Positions 23,901-32,075 of a stretch of 64,000 nucleotides of DNA are shown here, piece after piece. The notes under the pieces were generated by a model. It saw only the letters and a program-made list of their open reading frames with translations. It searched no databases and was not told the origin of the DNA. Source of the stretch: Burkholderiaceae bacterium (GTDB taxonomy: Bacteria; Pseudomonadota; Gammaproteobacteria; Burkholderiales; Burkholderiaceae_C). How positions within the stretch are numbered: the stretch's first letter is position 1; the number at the start of each line of letters is the position of its first letter. The position numbers were made by a program, and so were the translations under genes. The stretch is taken from positions 1,721,501 to 1,785,500 of the forward strand of contig JACKLJ010000001.1 of the NCBI GenBank assembly GCA_024235955.1, in the 5' to 3' direction.

Positions 23901-26900
23901 GGGCCCGAAATGGTCGTGCGTGAAGACGGTGCGCAAGGTGTGGTCCTTGGCTCCGTTCAGCAGCGGATCGGCGTACCAGCGCTGCACGGTGCGCTGCGCG
24001 CCGCACAGGGGGTGCTTCTCGCGCAGCACGTGCGGGTCCATCTGCGCGGCGCCGGGCGGGCAAGTGCCCTGGTCGGCGAGGTTGCGGCACAGCTGGTCGC
24101 CTTCAGCGCAGGGCGCGGCGAACAGCGGGTGCGTCCGGAGCGCCAGCAGGTCGGAGCGGCCGGCGGCGGTGCGGGCATGGTTGATGGCATGAATGCGCTC
24201 GCGCACTTCCTCCGGCGAGAACGTGCCGTCCTCGTAGTTCCAGCCGTTGCCGGAGCCGTCGGACGAGGTGACGTCGAACTTCACCAGGTGGATGTGCTGG
24301 CCGATGGTGTCGGTCGGCGTGTAGATCTGGAAGTCGTCCACGGCCAGCGCGTTGGGCACGAGGTTGCTGGCCTTGTAGGTGATGCAGTCCCCGGAGTTGG
24401 CCCGGAAGAACAGCGGCTCCGGCGGCTTGACGCGCGTGCTGGCGTCGATGATGTCCTTGACGTCCTGTTCCAGCGTGACCATGCGCGCCTGCGGATCGAA
24501 CCACCCGTGCTTGTTGACCGTGAGCTCGGTCTGGATGAAAGCCGCCTTGTAGCCCCGCGCGGGCGCGCCGATCGGGCAGGGGTCGGCGAACGGCGCGCCG
24601 GGCTGTGGCTCGCGTCCGTTGACCCAGAAGACCGGCTCGGCGGTGGCAGGTGCCTGGCCGGCCACGGAAGCCACGCGCTCGGTCAGGTAGCCGCGCCGCG
24701 GGCCGTCGCGCCAGTTGGCGTGGGAAGGGTCGGGGTCGGTGCGCTCCACCGGCCGCAGGCCAGGTACCGCTGCGCGCCCGGCATGGAACGCCATCGCCTG
24801 CTGTTCCTGGGGCGTGCCGGCGTGGGGCGGGAACTCGACCGCGCCGATGGTTTCCCATACCTCCGCCAGAGCCGTCAGCGCGTCCGGGTTCTGGGCGTAC
24901 ACCTTGGCGGCGTTGAGGCGCGCGGTGAGGCCCCCCTTGGACAAGGCCTCGTCCACCACGTCCTGGTTGACCAGCCGGGTTTCGGTCATGGCCGGCTTGG
25001 TGCGGTTGGCGCCGGGCGGGCCCTTGCTGCTGAGGTAATGGCGCGGCAGGCCGCCGTCGATGACCTGGCCGTCGGTGCCGACGTCCATGTCCAGCGGGGG
25101 CTGAGGCGGCCTGTGGCCGGCCTCGCCGGCGACATAGAAGGGGTAGCCCGGGAACTCGGCCGTGGGCATGGGCGGCAGGGCCGAACCGGGCATCGGCACC
25201 AGCGCGGGGTTGACGATGCCGCCGGCCACCTCGGCATCCGGCAGGGCGCGGCCGAGGGGATGGGTGCGGGCGTCGAAGACACCCGGCGTACCGTCCTCGA
25301 ACACGTCGTGCACGCGCCAGAGTTCCCACATGCCCTGTGCGAAGTGCGGGTACAGGTGGCAATGGAAGATGCTGTCGCCCGGGGTCAGGTTGCGGTTGCC
25401 GGAGCCGCCGAAGGCGATTTCATACGAAAAACCGGCCCCAGGGGAGATGGTCTGCGAATCCAGATAGGTGCTGCCGGGCTCGCTGGCGTCCATCACCCAC
25501 TGGTGGGCGTGCAGATGGAACACGTGCGTTTCCTTGGGGCCCGCGTGCAGGTTGCGGAAGCGCACCGTGTCGTTCAGGTACGAATGGTGGACGTTGGAAG
25601 GATCGTCCGGGTAGAGGGCGCCGACCGGCGTCTTGCCCGCGGCATCCCACTGCAGCAGCAGCGCGGGGTCGCCGTTGGCCCAGCTGCTGAGGAAGAACTC
25701 CTCGGCGCGGCATTCGCGGCAGTCGCGCGCAGGGCCGGTCTTGCGGTTGCGGGCCACCACCATGGCGCCCATGCCGCCGGTGCCGTAGTTGATGCCCATG
25801 CCGTCCTTCAGGTAATGCAACGGGTTCTCCGGGTCCTCCAGCTCGGCGAAGGCCTGCACGGCCTTGACCTCGTCGTGCAGGATCACGGTGAATTCGCGGA
25901 ACGGGTGGCCGCAGCTGTTGCCGAAGCTGTAGTCCTTGCAGTGCCGGTTGGGCCCGGTGGTGTCGTTGCGGTCGGCCGTCGGGCCGCGTGGCACCACCAC
26001 CGCGTTCAGGTCGCTGTGCACGATGCGCTGGCCGTCCAGCACGGCCAGGATGGGGCGACCCTTGAGCGGTCCGTCGGCATACCGGGCGCTGTCGTAGAGG
26101 ATCTCGCGGTAGGGATGGCCGGCCGTGCCCGCATTCCTTGTGGCCAGCCGCAGATCGTCGTGCGTGACCTGCGAGCGGTACCAGACCGAGCCGCGCGGTT
26201 CCACGTTGATGGCGCCGAACAGGCCGAGGCCCAGTTGGCCCCCATCGCCTTCGCCACCCACCGTGGCGGCGTTGCTGTAGGCGAAGAAGGTGCCTTCGCG
26301 CAGCGCGCGGAAGTGGTAGACGGCGCTCTGGCCCGGATGCACCGTGCCGCCCTGGGCCTGCAGGCGGGTTTTTAGTGGATCCCGGGTAGCCGGGTTCACC
26401 AGCGATTCGTTGAGCCCCACGTCGCCCTGCCCGTAGCCGCAGAGCCATTCGCGCCCGCCCTGGGAGAGCGGGCACCGGGCGGCATCGAACGGTTCGTACT
26501 CGAGCCCGGTGACATGGAAGGTGATGCCGCGCGTGAACGGGCTGTCGTTGCTCACGGCCACGGGCTTGACGAGTTCGCGCCCGGTGCGGCCGTGGTCCGG
26601 GTACACCACGCCGGGCGGGTCTTCCATGTGCGCGATGACCTTGCCGCCGTACACCGCGGCGCCGCCTTCACGAAACTCCGGCACCGCCGGTGTGAGCAGG
26701 TTGTGCAGCGTGACTTCGAGGCAGTCGCCCTCGTTGGCGCGCAACACCAGCGGACGCGGCCGCTTGCCCGGGCGCAGCTTAACGTGACCGGGGGCGCGCG
26801 ACCAGTCGGCGTCGGTCAGCGGCGCGCCGTCGTCCAGCACCACGTCTTCGCGCAGCGCGTACAGCATGCCGGCCGGGTTGAAGGCCCCGAGCCGGTTGAG

Positions 26901-27134
26901 GACGATGGCCTGTTCCAGTGCCACCACCTCGGCGGTGAGGGTGCGCGCGCAGGCCGCGGTAGCGCCGGACGCCGGTGTGGTGCTGGCCGCGTCGGGCGCG
27001 GGTTCAGGGGCGGGTGGGCGCTCCGACCGGATTTCGGTACAGGCCACCGCCAGCGTCAGGGCACCTGCCAGCAGGCCGCGCAGGGCGGCGGTGGCGCACC
27101 GACGCATTTCGAACCGGGGTGAGCACGTTGGCAT
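20925..27134 (-). CDS. Giant six-domain multicopper oxidase, MofA/MnxG-like (about 2,069 aa)
   Basis: The protein has a lipoprotein-like signal (GLLAGALTLAVAC) and repeated cupredoxin-like domains. Copper-site motifs cluster in the middle: HLHAHQW near residue 539, HCHLYPHFAQGMWELWR near 591 (T1 Cys/His/Met plus T3 His), QHIHL near 946, and FTHDHFGPSSHQQHG near 1070. These supply the four HxH pairs of a trinuclear centre and a complete T1 site. Further cupredoxin-like segments (VFAMNGTRWL, KHPMHGLVGALVVGP, ISLAGHAFTPYPYLNGS) lack full copper ligand sets. The size, domain count and THDHFGPS-HQQ motif resemble Mn(II)-oxidising MofA of Leptothrix and MnxG of Bacillus. Start ATG 27134 follows GAGGTG. 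Mn as the substrate is inference; Fe(II), Cu(I) or an organic substrate are alternatives. Confidence 0.88.
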   Translation of the reverse strand: MPTCSPRFEMRRCATAALRGLLAGALTLAVACTEIRSERPPAPEPAPDAASTTPASGATAACARTLTAEVVALEQAIVLNRLGAFNPAGMLYALREDVVLDDGAPLTDADWSRAPGHVKLRPGKRPRPLVLRANEGDCLEVTLHNLLTPAVPEFREGGAAVYGGKVIAHMEDPPGVVYPDHGRTGRELVKPVAVSNDSPFTRGITFHVTGLEYEPFDAARCPLSQGGREWLCGYGQGDVGLNESLVNPATRDPLKTRLQAQGGTVHPGQSAVYHFRALREGTFFAYSNAATVGGEGDGGQLGLGLFGAINVEPRGSVWYRSQVTHDDLRLATRNAGTAGHPYREILYDSARYADGPLKGRPILAVLDGQRIVHSDLNAVVVPRGPTADRNDTTGPNRHCKDYSFGNSCGHPFREFTVILHDEVKAVQAFAELEDPENPLHYLKDGMGINYGTGGMGAMVVARNRKTGPARDCRECRAEEFFLSSWANGDPALLLQWDAAGKTPVGALYPDDPSNVHHSYLNDTVRFRNLHAGPKETHVFHLHAHQWVMDASEPGSTYLDSQTISPGAGFSYEIAFGGSGNRNLTPGDSIFHCHLYPHFAQGMWELWRVHDVFEDGTPGVFDARTHPLGRALPDAEVAGGIVNPALVPMPGSALPPMPTAEFPGYPFYVAGEAGHRPPQPPLDMDVGTDGQVIDGGLPRHYLSSKGPPGANRTKPAMTETRLVNQDVVDEALSKGGLTARLNAAKVYAQNPDALTALAEVWETIGAVEFPPHAGTPQEQQAMAFHAGRAAVPGLRPVERTDPDPSHANWRDGPRRGYLTERVASVAGQAPATAEPVFWVNGREPQPGAPFADPCPIGAPARGYKAAFIQTELTVNKHGWFDPQARMVTLEQDVKDIIDASTRVKPPEPLFFRANSGDCITYKASNLVPNALAVDDFQIYTPTDTIGQHIHLVKFDVTSSDGSGNGWNYEDGTFSPEEVRERIHAINHARTAAGRSDLLALRTHPLFAAPCAEGDQLCRNLADQGTCPPGAAQMDPHVLREKHPLCGAQRTVQRWYADPLLNGAKDHTLRTVFTHDHFGPSSHQQHGLYAALVIEPSNSVWLPLDKAEVDWNALCAAPPAERRKMMIGGANLSDQYDARCNPAALGPVASNERRPPMQLREDGGPTATRANIIAPKCIGRLDSSPANPKWNPAASGDCQGAEQTNDTRREFMLAFADFGIVYNTALEPINPEKRDTSALRLGNRFVARNLSKPLGISSEDPGTQFVNYRHEPAALRIADVKPDADEPELGGFRYSQSSCPAGGADEKARLTCTGDMANVMSTQAHADRDRRLATQDYRSFVGAATVPRPDLVSRLTRDSLRASNAKDLDGQPLAGKLTAALDDIERWRRDFHCMLMPASALADCRAGIQRGDPWRQFGDPATPILPAYEGDRVQMRLVQGSQEAQHVFAMNGTRWLREPDHPRSGYVAAQALGISEHFEFDVRPAPQDARRMDYLYWSTSVDQVWDGMWGVMRVFGRSDPQGNGNPQPNVQPGLARLFSLKGRPLPEPALSAWSNADTLACGAAPRVRFDVVAVRACELAGDCGQPGLPARKGLVYNQRFGLGDADAIVYVNVLGPNGSGFSSEANSAVLQRLRQEFAAGQRRLEPLVLRAAAGQCVNVRLRNLLPARLADGPLRSASGEALTGHYQDNFLSMITDGFNVNQFRMSSSVGLSAPLVGQSVLNGDGSNVGINSAELSDPASGEPPRWQGSLQPPCPGGPCENNLQMSWYLGDYDNAPDGSPSPKPIEYGVLPLRSFGDPIKHPMHGLVGALVVGPAGSRLCTEAEYTDTREREADRGTAMSANVCDVQGRLLYRDLVAVLQDAVRLQRDGHAVPNLEGAEEPDDYGSKAVNYRTEPLWARRGGDPSVAFDERNSFDYAHALSTKGFKAASGEVVCRSGVRAMTSEWGAEHACDSETPTFVAAAGREVRMRLVHPGGHTRQQAISLAGHAFTPYPYLNGSRAMAPTSGEALRDAWIVEGHVNGMGPMTTGNLLVRAGGARHVPMDYLWRSQASFLFDGGLWGMLRVLPDTRTQ

Positions 27135-27154
27135 GACGACACCTCGCTGGGTTC

Positions 27155-27192
27155 GCTTCGTCGCCTTCCTCGAAAGCTCCATGCGACGAAGC
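27155..27192. promoter_or_regulatory. Leader hairpin upstream of the giant oxidase start
   Basis: GCTTCGTCGC (27155-27164) and GCGACGAAGC (27183-27192) form a perfect 10-bp stem with an 18-nt loop. It is placed just 5' of the Shine-Dalgarno of the minus-strand oxidase gene. It could affect mRNA stability or translation, or be a protein-binding site. Confidence 0.4.
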
Positions 27193-27197
27193 CATTC

Positions 27198-27216
27198 GAA
27201 ACAGTCGTCTCGTTTC
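27198..27216. promoter_or_regulatory. Possible operator palindrome upstream of the oxidase operon
   Basis: GAAAC-N9-GTTTC in a locally less GC-rich segment, about 65-80 bases upstream of the oxidase start. The arms are short, so this is only a candidate. Confidence 0.25.
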
Positions 27217-27487
27217 TAACGAAGAAGGTTGCAGGCAGCAATCCCCGTCGAGGGCACGAACGGCCATCAGGCGGTAAGCGGGTGTTTGAGATGAATCGAG
27301 GCGTTGCACACATCATCCATACGATGTAGGTGCCACGGTGCCGTGCAGGCCGTTTGGCCGCCCATGACCGCGATGCGGCACCGTTTACTCGGATGCGCGA
27401 CCGCCGATGCGCCTGGAGCGGCCTGCAACGGCGAAGCGCTGCCCGTGTGACATCCCGGGCGGGCGTGCCACCCGTCTGCCGAAATTT
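27217..27487. other. Non-coding leader between the oxidase operon and repeat R9
   Basis: The stretch from 27135 to 27571 is the longest gene-free region in the window. Apart from the hairpin, the palindrome and repeat R9 it shows no convincing reading frame, RNA gene or clear sigma-70 promoter. Short frames here lack codon bias. It presumably contains the operon promoter. Confidence 0.5.
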
Positions 27488-27550
27488 CAAACAAAAAGTG
27501 CCTGCAGCCCAGACGTGGCGGGCGCAGGCAGCTACAAGTTCAGGAGTTTC
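27488..27550 (+). repeat. Dispersed repeat copy R9 (intergenic)
   Basis: Begins TTCAAACAAAAAGTGCCTGC and carries the core ACGTGGCGGGCGCAGGCAGC. Similarity to copy R10 extends further left through a shared CGTCTGCCG plus ATTTCAA stretch (from about 27473), so these two copies are longer than most. Confidence 0.9.
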
Positions 27551-27571
27551 CGCGTCGTGCGCGGACGCACG

Positions 27572-28222
27572 TCAGAAGCGGATGCCGGCCGGGTTGTCGG
27601 CGTTGCGGCGCGCCGGCGATACGGTGGGGGCGGCTTCTGCGGGCGCGGCGGTGGCGGCAGCAGTACCGGCGTTGGCCGCGGGGGCCGGGACGGCCTTGAC
27701 CGTCACCAGCGGCGCGGCGGCCGGGCGCTGGTAGCCGCTGGGAAGCTGCGAGGTCTGGGGGTAACCGGCGGCGTCGAGGTAGCGGCTCCAGTCAGCGTCG
27801 GCGAAGCCCGTGAGGCGCTGGCCGCCGATGGTGAGCATGGGCAGGCTGCCGTCGCCGCCCAGGCGCTTGAGCGCGGCGATGTCGTCGTTGGTGGTGACGG
27901 TCTTCTCGCTGAACGGGATGCCGCGGTTGACCAGCAGGTTGCGGCCGCTGTTGCAGGGCGCGCAGTCCTTGCCGGTGTAGAGCGTGACCGGGTAGCGCTG
28001 GGCGACGCGGTTCAGTTCGTACGGCAGAGCGCTGCCGCCGCTGCCTGCGCCGCCGGAAGATCCCGCCGTCTGCTGGCTCAGGTTGGCGCTGGCCGGCGGC
28101 TTGTCGGAGTAGGTGACACGGCCGTCGGGCCCGACCGAGCGGTACATCTGCGCCTGCGCGGTGCCGGCGGCCAGTGCGAGCAGCGCGGTAGTCAGGGCGA
28201 TGGCGGAACGGCGGTGGGACAT
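27572..28222 (-). CDS. Exported DUF4124/glutaredoxin-like protein
   Basis: This 216-residue protein has a signal peptide (ALTTALLALAAGTAQA). It is followed by a DUF4124-type module (MYRSVGPDGRVTYSDKPP) and a thioredoxin/glutaredoxin domain with a CPC-like active site Cys-Ala-Pro-Cys (YTGKDCAPCNSGRNLL) and a cis-Pro region (GSLPMLTIGGQRLTGF). The C-terminal 50 residues are Ala/Pro-rich and low complexity. It probably acts as a periplasmic thiol oxidoreductase or binding protein. It is the first gene after the oxidase operon's upstream region, but on the same strand and separately spaced, so it is probably independent of it. Confidence 0.85.
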   Translation of the reverse strand: MSHRRSAIALTTALLALAAGTAQAQMYRSVGPDGRVTYSDKPPASANLSQQTAGSSGGAGSGGSALPYELNRVAQRYPVTLYTGKDCAPCNSGRNLLVNRGIPFSEKTVTTNDDIAALKRLGGDGSLPMLTIGGQRLTGFADADWSRYLDAAGYPQTSQLPSGYQRPAAAPLVTVKAVPAPAANAGTAAATAAPAEAAPTVSPARRNADNPAGIRF

Positions 28223-28266
28223 GCGGCGACTCCTGGGATCAACGGTGGTTGGCGACGGCGTAAGTA

Positions 28267-30324
28267 TCAGGCCATGCCCTGGTGGCGCAGCAGCGCTTCC
28301 AGGCTGGGCTCGCGGCCGCGGAAGGCCTTGAACGATTCCATGGCCGGGCGGCTGCCGCCGGCTTCCAGAATCTCCTGGCGGTATTTTCGCCCGGTGGCCA
28401 CGCTGGGCAAGCCTTCGGGCGTGACGGTTTCCTCGAAAGCGGCGTAGGCGTCGGCCGAAAGCACCTCGGCCCACTTGTAGCTGTAGTAGCCGGCCGCGTA
28501 GCCGCCCGCGAAGATGTGGCTGAAGGTTTGCGCCGTGCGCGAGAACGGTGGCGGCTGGATCACCGCGACTTCGGCACGCACCTGGTCGAGCACGGGCTGG
28601 AAATCGGCCGCCGGGTCGTGCTCGGTGTGCAGCAGCATGTCGAACAGCGCGAACTCGATCTGGCGCACCGTCTGCAGGCCGGCCTGGTAGTTCCTGGCGG
28701 CCAGCATCTTGTCGAACAGCGCGCGCGGCAGTGGCGCGCCGGTGTCGACGTGGGCCGTCATGTGCTCCAGCACGCTCCATTCCCAGCAGAAGTTTTCCAT
28801 GAACTGGCTGGGGAGTTCCACCGCGTCCCATTCGACACCGCTGATGCCGGACACGTCGCGCTCGCTGACCTGGGTGACCAGGTGGTGCAGGCCGTGGCCG
28901 AACTCGTGGAACAGCGTGGTCACGTCGTCGTGCGTGAGCAGTGGCGGCTTGCCGTTGACGCCTTCGGCGAAGTTGCACACCAGGTGCGCGACGGGCGTCT
29001 GCAGCCGGCCGGTGTCGGGGCGCAGCCAGCGGGGGCGCACGTCGTCCATCCAGGCGCCGCCGCGCTTGCCCTTGCGCGCGCTCGGGTCGAGGTAGAACTG
29101 GCCGAGCAACTGGCCTGCACGCTCGATGCGGTAGAACTCGACGCTGGGGTGCCAGACGGGCGCCTCGTCGCGGCGGATGCTCACTTCGAACAGTGTCTCG
29201 ACGATGCGGAACAGCCCCTGCAGCACCTTGGGCGCCTGGAAGTACTGCTTGACCTCCTGTTCGCTGAAGGCGTAGCGCGCTTCCTTGAGCTTTTCGCCGA
29301 TGTAGGGCCAGTCCCAGGCCTGCGGGTCGGCCAGTTGCAGGTGTTCGGCGGCGTAGGCGCGCAGATCGGCCAGGTCGCGCTCGGCGTAAGGCTTGGCCTT
29401 GGCGGCCAGGCTGCGCAGGAACTCGATTACCTGGCGCGGCGACTCGGCCATCTTGGCCACCACCGAGACGCTGCCGTAGTCTGGGTAGCCCAGCAGCTGC
29501 GCCTCTTCCTTGCGCAGCGCCAGGATCTCGCGGATCAGCGGGGCGTTGTCGAATTTCCTGGCGTCGCCCTCGGCCTGGTCGCTGGCGCGGGTGACGTAGG
29601 CACGGTACAGGCGCTCGCGCAGCGCACGGCTGGTGGCGAACTGCATCACCGGCAGGTAGCTGGGCAGCTTGAGGGTGAGCTTGTAGCCGGGCTTCCCGTC
29701 GGCCTCGGCGGCGGCGCGGGCGGCAGCCTGCACATCGGCTGGCACGCCGTTCAGCTCGGCCTCGGTGGCGTAATACGCCCAGGCATCGGTGGCGTCGAGC
29801 GCGTTTTCGCTGAACTTCTGGGTCAATTCGGCCATGCGCTCCTGGATGGCGGCGTAGCGGGCCTTGGCGGCACCCTGCAACTCGGCGCCGCCCAGCACGA
29901 AGTCGCGCTGCGCGTTCTTGAGCGCCTGGCGCTGCTCGCCGTTCAGCGTGGCCGGGTCGATGGCCTTGTATTTGGCGTACAGGCGCTCGTCGGAGCCCAG
30001 GCGGGTCCAGAACTCGGTGGCCTTGGGCAGTTCGGCGTTGTAGGCGGCGCGCAGTTCGGGCGTGTCCATCACCGCGTTGAGATGGCTGACCACGCCCCAG
30101 GCGCTGCCCAGGCGTTCGCCGGCGACGTCGAGCGTGCGGGAAAGTTCATGCCAGCTGGCCGGGAAGTCAGTCGCCACCGCGGTTTCCAGCGCTTTCTCGG
30201 ATTCGGCCAGCAACTGGTCGATGGCGGGCACCACGTGTTCCGGGCGCACGGCGTCGAAGCGCGGCAGGCCGCTGAAGTCGAGCAGGGGGTTGGTGAGGAG
30301 CTGAGGGTCGGTGGGGGCGTTCAT
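28267..30324 (-). CDS. prlC: Oligopeptidase A (PrlC), M3-family zinc metallopeptidase
   Basis: This 685-residue cytosolic peptidase degrades short peptides, including cleaved signal peptides. The zinc motif HEFGH starts at about residue 473 (TLFHEFGHGLHHL), followed by the third-ligand region (GVEWDAVELPSQFMENFCWE). The N-terminus NPLLDFSGLPRFDAVRPEHV is typical of PrlC. ATG 30324 was preferred; an in-frame ATG nine bases upstream (30333) is equally possible. The length matches the family (about 680). Confidence 0.96.
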   Translation of the reverse strand: MNAPTDPQLLTNPLLDFSGLPRFDAVRPEHVVPAIDQLLAESEKALETAVATDFPASWHELSRTLDVAGERLGSAWGVVSHLNAVMDTPELRAAYNAELPKATEFWTRLGSDERLYAKYKAIDPATLNGEQRQALKNAQRDFVLGGAELQGAAKARYAAIQERMAELTQKFSENALDATDAWAYYATEAELNGVPADVQAAARAAAEADGKPGYKLTLKLPSYLPVMQFATSRALRERLYRAYVTRASDQAEGDARKFDNAPLIREILALRKEEAQLLGYPDYGSVSVVAKMAESPRQVIEFLRSLAAKAKPYAERDLADLRAYAAEHLQLADPQAWDWPYIGEKLKEARYAFSEQEVKQYFQAPKVLQGLFRIVETLFEVSIRRDEAPVWHPSVEFYRIERAGQLLGQFYLDPSARKGKRGGAWMDDVRPRWLRPDTGRLQTPVAHLVCNFAEGVNGKPPLLTHDDVTTLFHEFGHGLHHLVTQVSERDVSGISGVEWDAVELPSQFMENFCWEWSVLEHMTAHVDTGAPLPRALFDKMLAARNYQAGLQTVRQIEFALFDMLLHTEHDPAADFQPVLDQVRAEVAVIQPPPFSRTAQTFSHIFAGGYAAGYYSYKWAEVLSADAYAAFEETVTPEGLPSVATGRKYRQEILEAGGSRPAMESFKAFRGREPSLEALLRHQGMA

Positions 30325-30412
30325 GGCCTGCATTTTGCGCCGGAAGCGGCGGGTTCAAGAGGGCGGCAGGGGCGATGACCTGGTGGCTCCGCCGGCCATC
30401 ACCGTCTGCCGT

Positions 30413-30480
30413 ATTTCAAGCAAAAAGCAGGCCAGGCCCTTGTGCGACGGGCGCAGACAGCTATGAAACCAGGAGCAATC
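30413..30480 (+). repeat. Dispersed repeat copy R10 (between prlC and folD)
   Basis: Starts TATTTCAAGCAAAAAGCAGG and carries GACGGGCGCAGACAGCTATG. It shares an extended left arm with R9. It lies in the folD-prlC intergenic region, antisense to both genes. Confidence 0.9.
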
Positions 30481-30490
30481 AGGGGCTGCG

Positions 30491-31342
30491 TCAACCCGCC
30501 GCACGTTCCGCGGCTTCGATGGTGTTGACCAGCAGCATGGCGCGCGTCATGGGGCCGACACCGCCGGGCACAGGGGTGATCCAGCCGGCCACTTCTTTTA
30601 CGCCGGCGAAATCGACGTCGCCGCAGAGCTTGCCGGCATCGTCGCGGTTCATGCCCACGTCGATCACCACCGCGCCGGGCTTGACCATGTCGGCCGTGAC
30701 CACGTTGCGTTTGCCCACGGCGGCCACGACCACGTCGGCCTGCAGCGTCTGGGCCTTGAGATCGGCGGTGCGCGAGTGGCAGATGGTGACGGTGGCGTCC
30801 TGCGCCAGCAGCATCAGCGCCATCGGCTTGCCGACGATGTTGCTGCGCCCGATCACCACCGCGTGCTTGCCGCGCAGCGGGTAGCCGATGGATTCGAGCA
30901 TCTTCATGCAGCCGTGCGGCGTGCAGGGCCAGAAGCCGGGCAGGCCGGTCATCAGCGCGCCGGCGCTCTGGACGTGGAAGCCGTCCACGTCTTTCGCGGG
31001 CGCGATGGTTTCGATGACCTTGTCGGCATCCATGTGCTTGGGCAGCGGCAGCTGCACCAGGATGCCGTGCACGCCGGCGTCGGCGTTGAGCGCGCGGATG
31101 CGCGCCAGCAGGTCGGCCTCGGCCATGTCGGCGGGGTAGCGCTCCAGCGTGGCCTTGAGGCCGGTCTGGCTGCTGTCGTTGACCTTGTGCTTGACGTAGA
31201 CCTGGCTGGCCGGGTCTTCGCCCACCAGGATGACCACCAGGTGCGGCTCGACGCCGCGCGCCTTCAGCGCCTGCACGCGGTGCGCCACCTCGCCGCGTAC
31301 CTGCTGGGCCAGTGCGTTGCCATCGATGAGTTGGGCGGTCAT
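30491..31342 (-). CDS. folD: FolD methylenetetrahydrofolate dehydrogenase/cyclohydrolase
   Basis: FolD interconverts 5,10-methylene-, methenyl- and 10-formyl-THF with NADP. The 283-residue protein has the catalytic Tyr/Lys segment (SQVYVKHKVNDSSQTG), the first signature LVQLPLPKHMDADKV, KDVDGFH, the Rossmann VVIGRSNIVGKPMALMLL, and the C-terminal PVPGGVGPMTRAMLLVNT. Length and motifs are standard. Repeat copies R10 (downstream) and R11 (upstream) flank the gene. Confidence 0.97.
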   Translation of the reverse strand: MTAQLIDGNALAQQVRGEVAHRVQALKARGVEPHLVVILVGEDPASQVYVKHKVNDSSQTGLKATLERYPADMAEADLLARIRALNADAGVHGILVQLPLPKHMDADKVIETIAPAKDVDGFHVQSAGALMTGLPGFWPCTPHGCMKMLESIGYPLRGKHAVVIGRSNIVGKPMALMLLAQDATVTICHSRTADLKAQTLQADVVVAAVGKRNVVTADMVKPGAVVIDVGMNRDDAGKLCGDVDFAGVKEVAGWITPVPGGVGPMTRAMLLVNTIEAAERAAG

Positions 31343-31351
31343 GGTGCGTTG

Positions 31352-31412
31352 AAGATCAAAACAGGGTTTTGCCCTTGCCGGGCTGGCGCAGGCAGCTCCT
31401 GAAAAAAGAGCA
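31352..31412 (+). repeat. Dispersed repeat copy R11 (upstream of folD)
   Basis: Contains GATCAAAACAGGGTTTTGCC then CTTGCCGGGCTGGCGCAGGC and AGCTCCTGAAAAAAGAG. It fills most of the gap between the response-regulator gene and folD, so it lies in the folD leader. Confidence 0.85.
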
Positions 31413-31448
31413 TGCGTATCTTCTCGTGGCCCCTTGGGAGGCGCAGGC

Positions 31449-32075
31449 TCAGATCTTGGCCTCGTTCTGGCCCAGGGCGATCTTGAGCAGGTCGGCCACC
31501 GTGTTGGCGCCGAGCTTTTCCATGATGTTGGCGCGGTGCGCCTCCACGGTCTTGATGCTGATGCCCAGGTCGTCGGCGATCTGCTTGTTCAGGCGGCCGG
31601 CGACGATGCGCTCGAGCACCTGCGACTCGCGCCCCGTCAGCTTGGACAGCAGGGCTTCGCGGTTGGCGGCTTCCTGGTGCTCGCTGAAGGCGGTCTTGGC
31701 CTGCTCGAGCATGCGCTCGACCACGGCGATGAGCTGGTCTTCCTTGAACGGCTTCTGGATGAAATCCATGGCGCCCTTCTTCATCGTCCCGACGGCCATG
31801 GGCACGTCGCCGTGGCCGGTGATGAAGGCGATGGGCAGCGGCGAGCCGCGCTCGATCAGGCGGTCCTGCAGCTCCAGGCCGGTCATGCCGTCCATGCGGA
31901 TGTCGGCCAGCAGGCAGGCGACTTCGCGCGGGTCGAACCGGGCCAGGAACACCTCGGCCGATTCGAAGCAGCGGACGCGGAAGTCCTGTCCTTCGAGCAG
32001 CCACTGGACGGAGTCGCGCACCGCCTCGTCGTCGTCGACGACGTACACGGTGCCTTTCTTGGATGCGAGGTTCAT
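31449..32075 (-). CDS. FixJ/TtrR-family response regulator
   Basis: This 208-residue regulator has an N-terminal receiver domain with phosphoacceptor Asp58 (CLLADIRMDGMTG), an acidic pocket (VVDDDEAVRDS), a conserved Lys (FIQKPF), and a C-terminal LuxR/NarL-type helix-turn-helix (LTGRESQVLERIVAGRLNKQIADDLGISIKTVEAHRANIMEKL). The start overlaps the stop of the sensor kinase gene by four bases, giving a coupled pair. Because the pair is divergent from aceE-aceF-lpdA, control of the pyruvate dehydrogenase genes is a reasonable hypothesis. Confidence 0.94.
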   Translation of the reverse strand: MNLASKKGTVYVVDDDEAVRDSVQWLLEGQDFRVRCFESAEVFLARFDPREVACLLADIRMDGMTGLELQDRLIERGSPLPIAFITGHGDVPMAVGTMKKGAMDFIQKPFKEDQLIAVVERMLEQAKTAFSEHQEAANREALLSKLTGRESQVLERIVAGRLNKQIADDLGISIKTVEAHRANIMEKLGANTVADLLKIALGQNEAKI

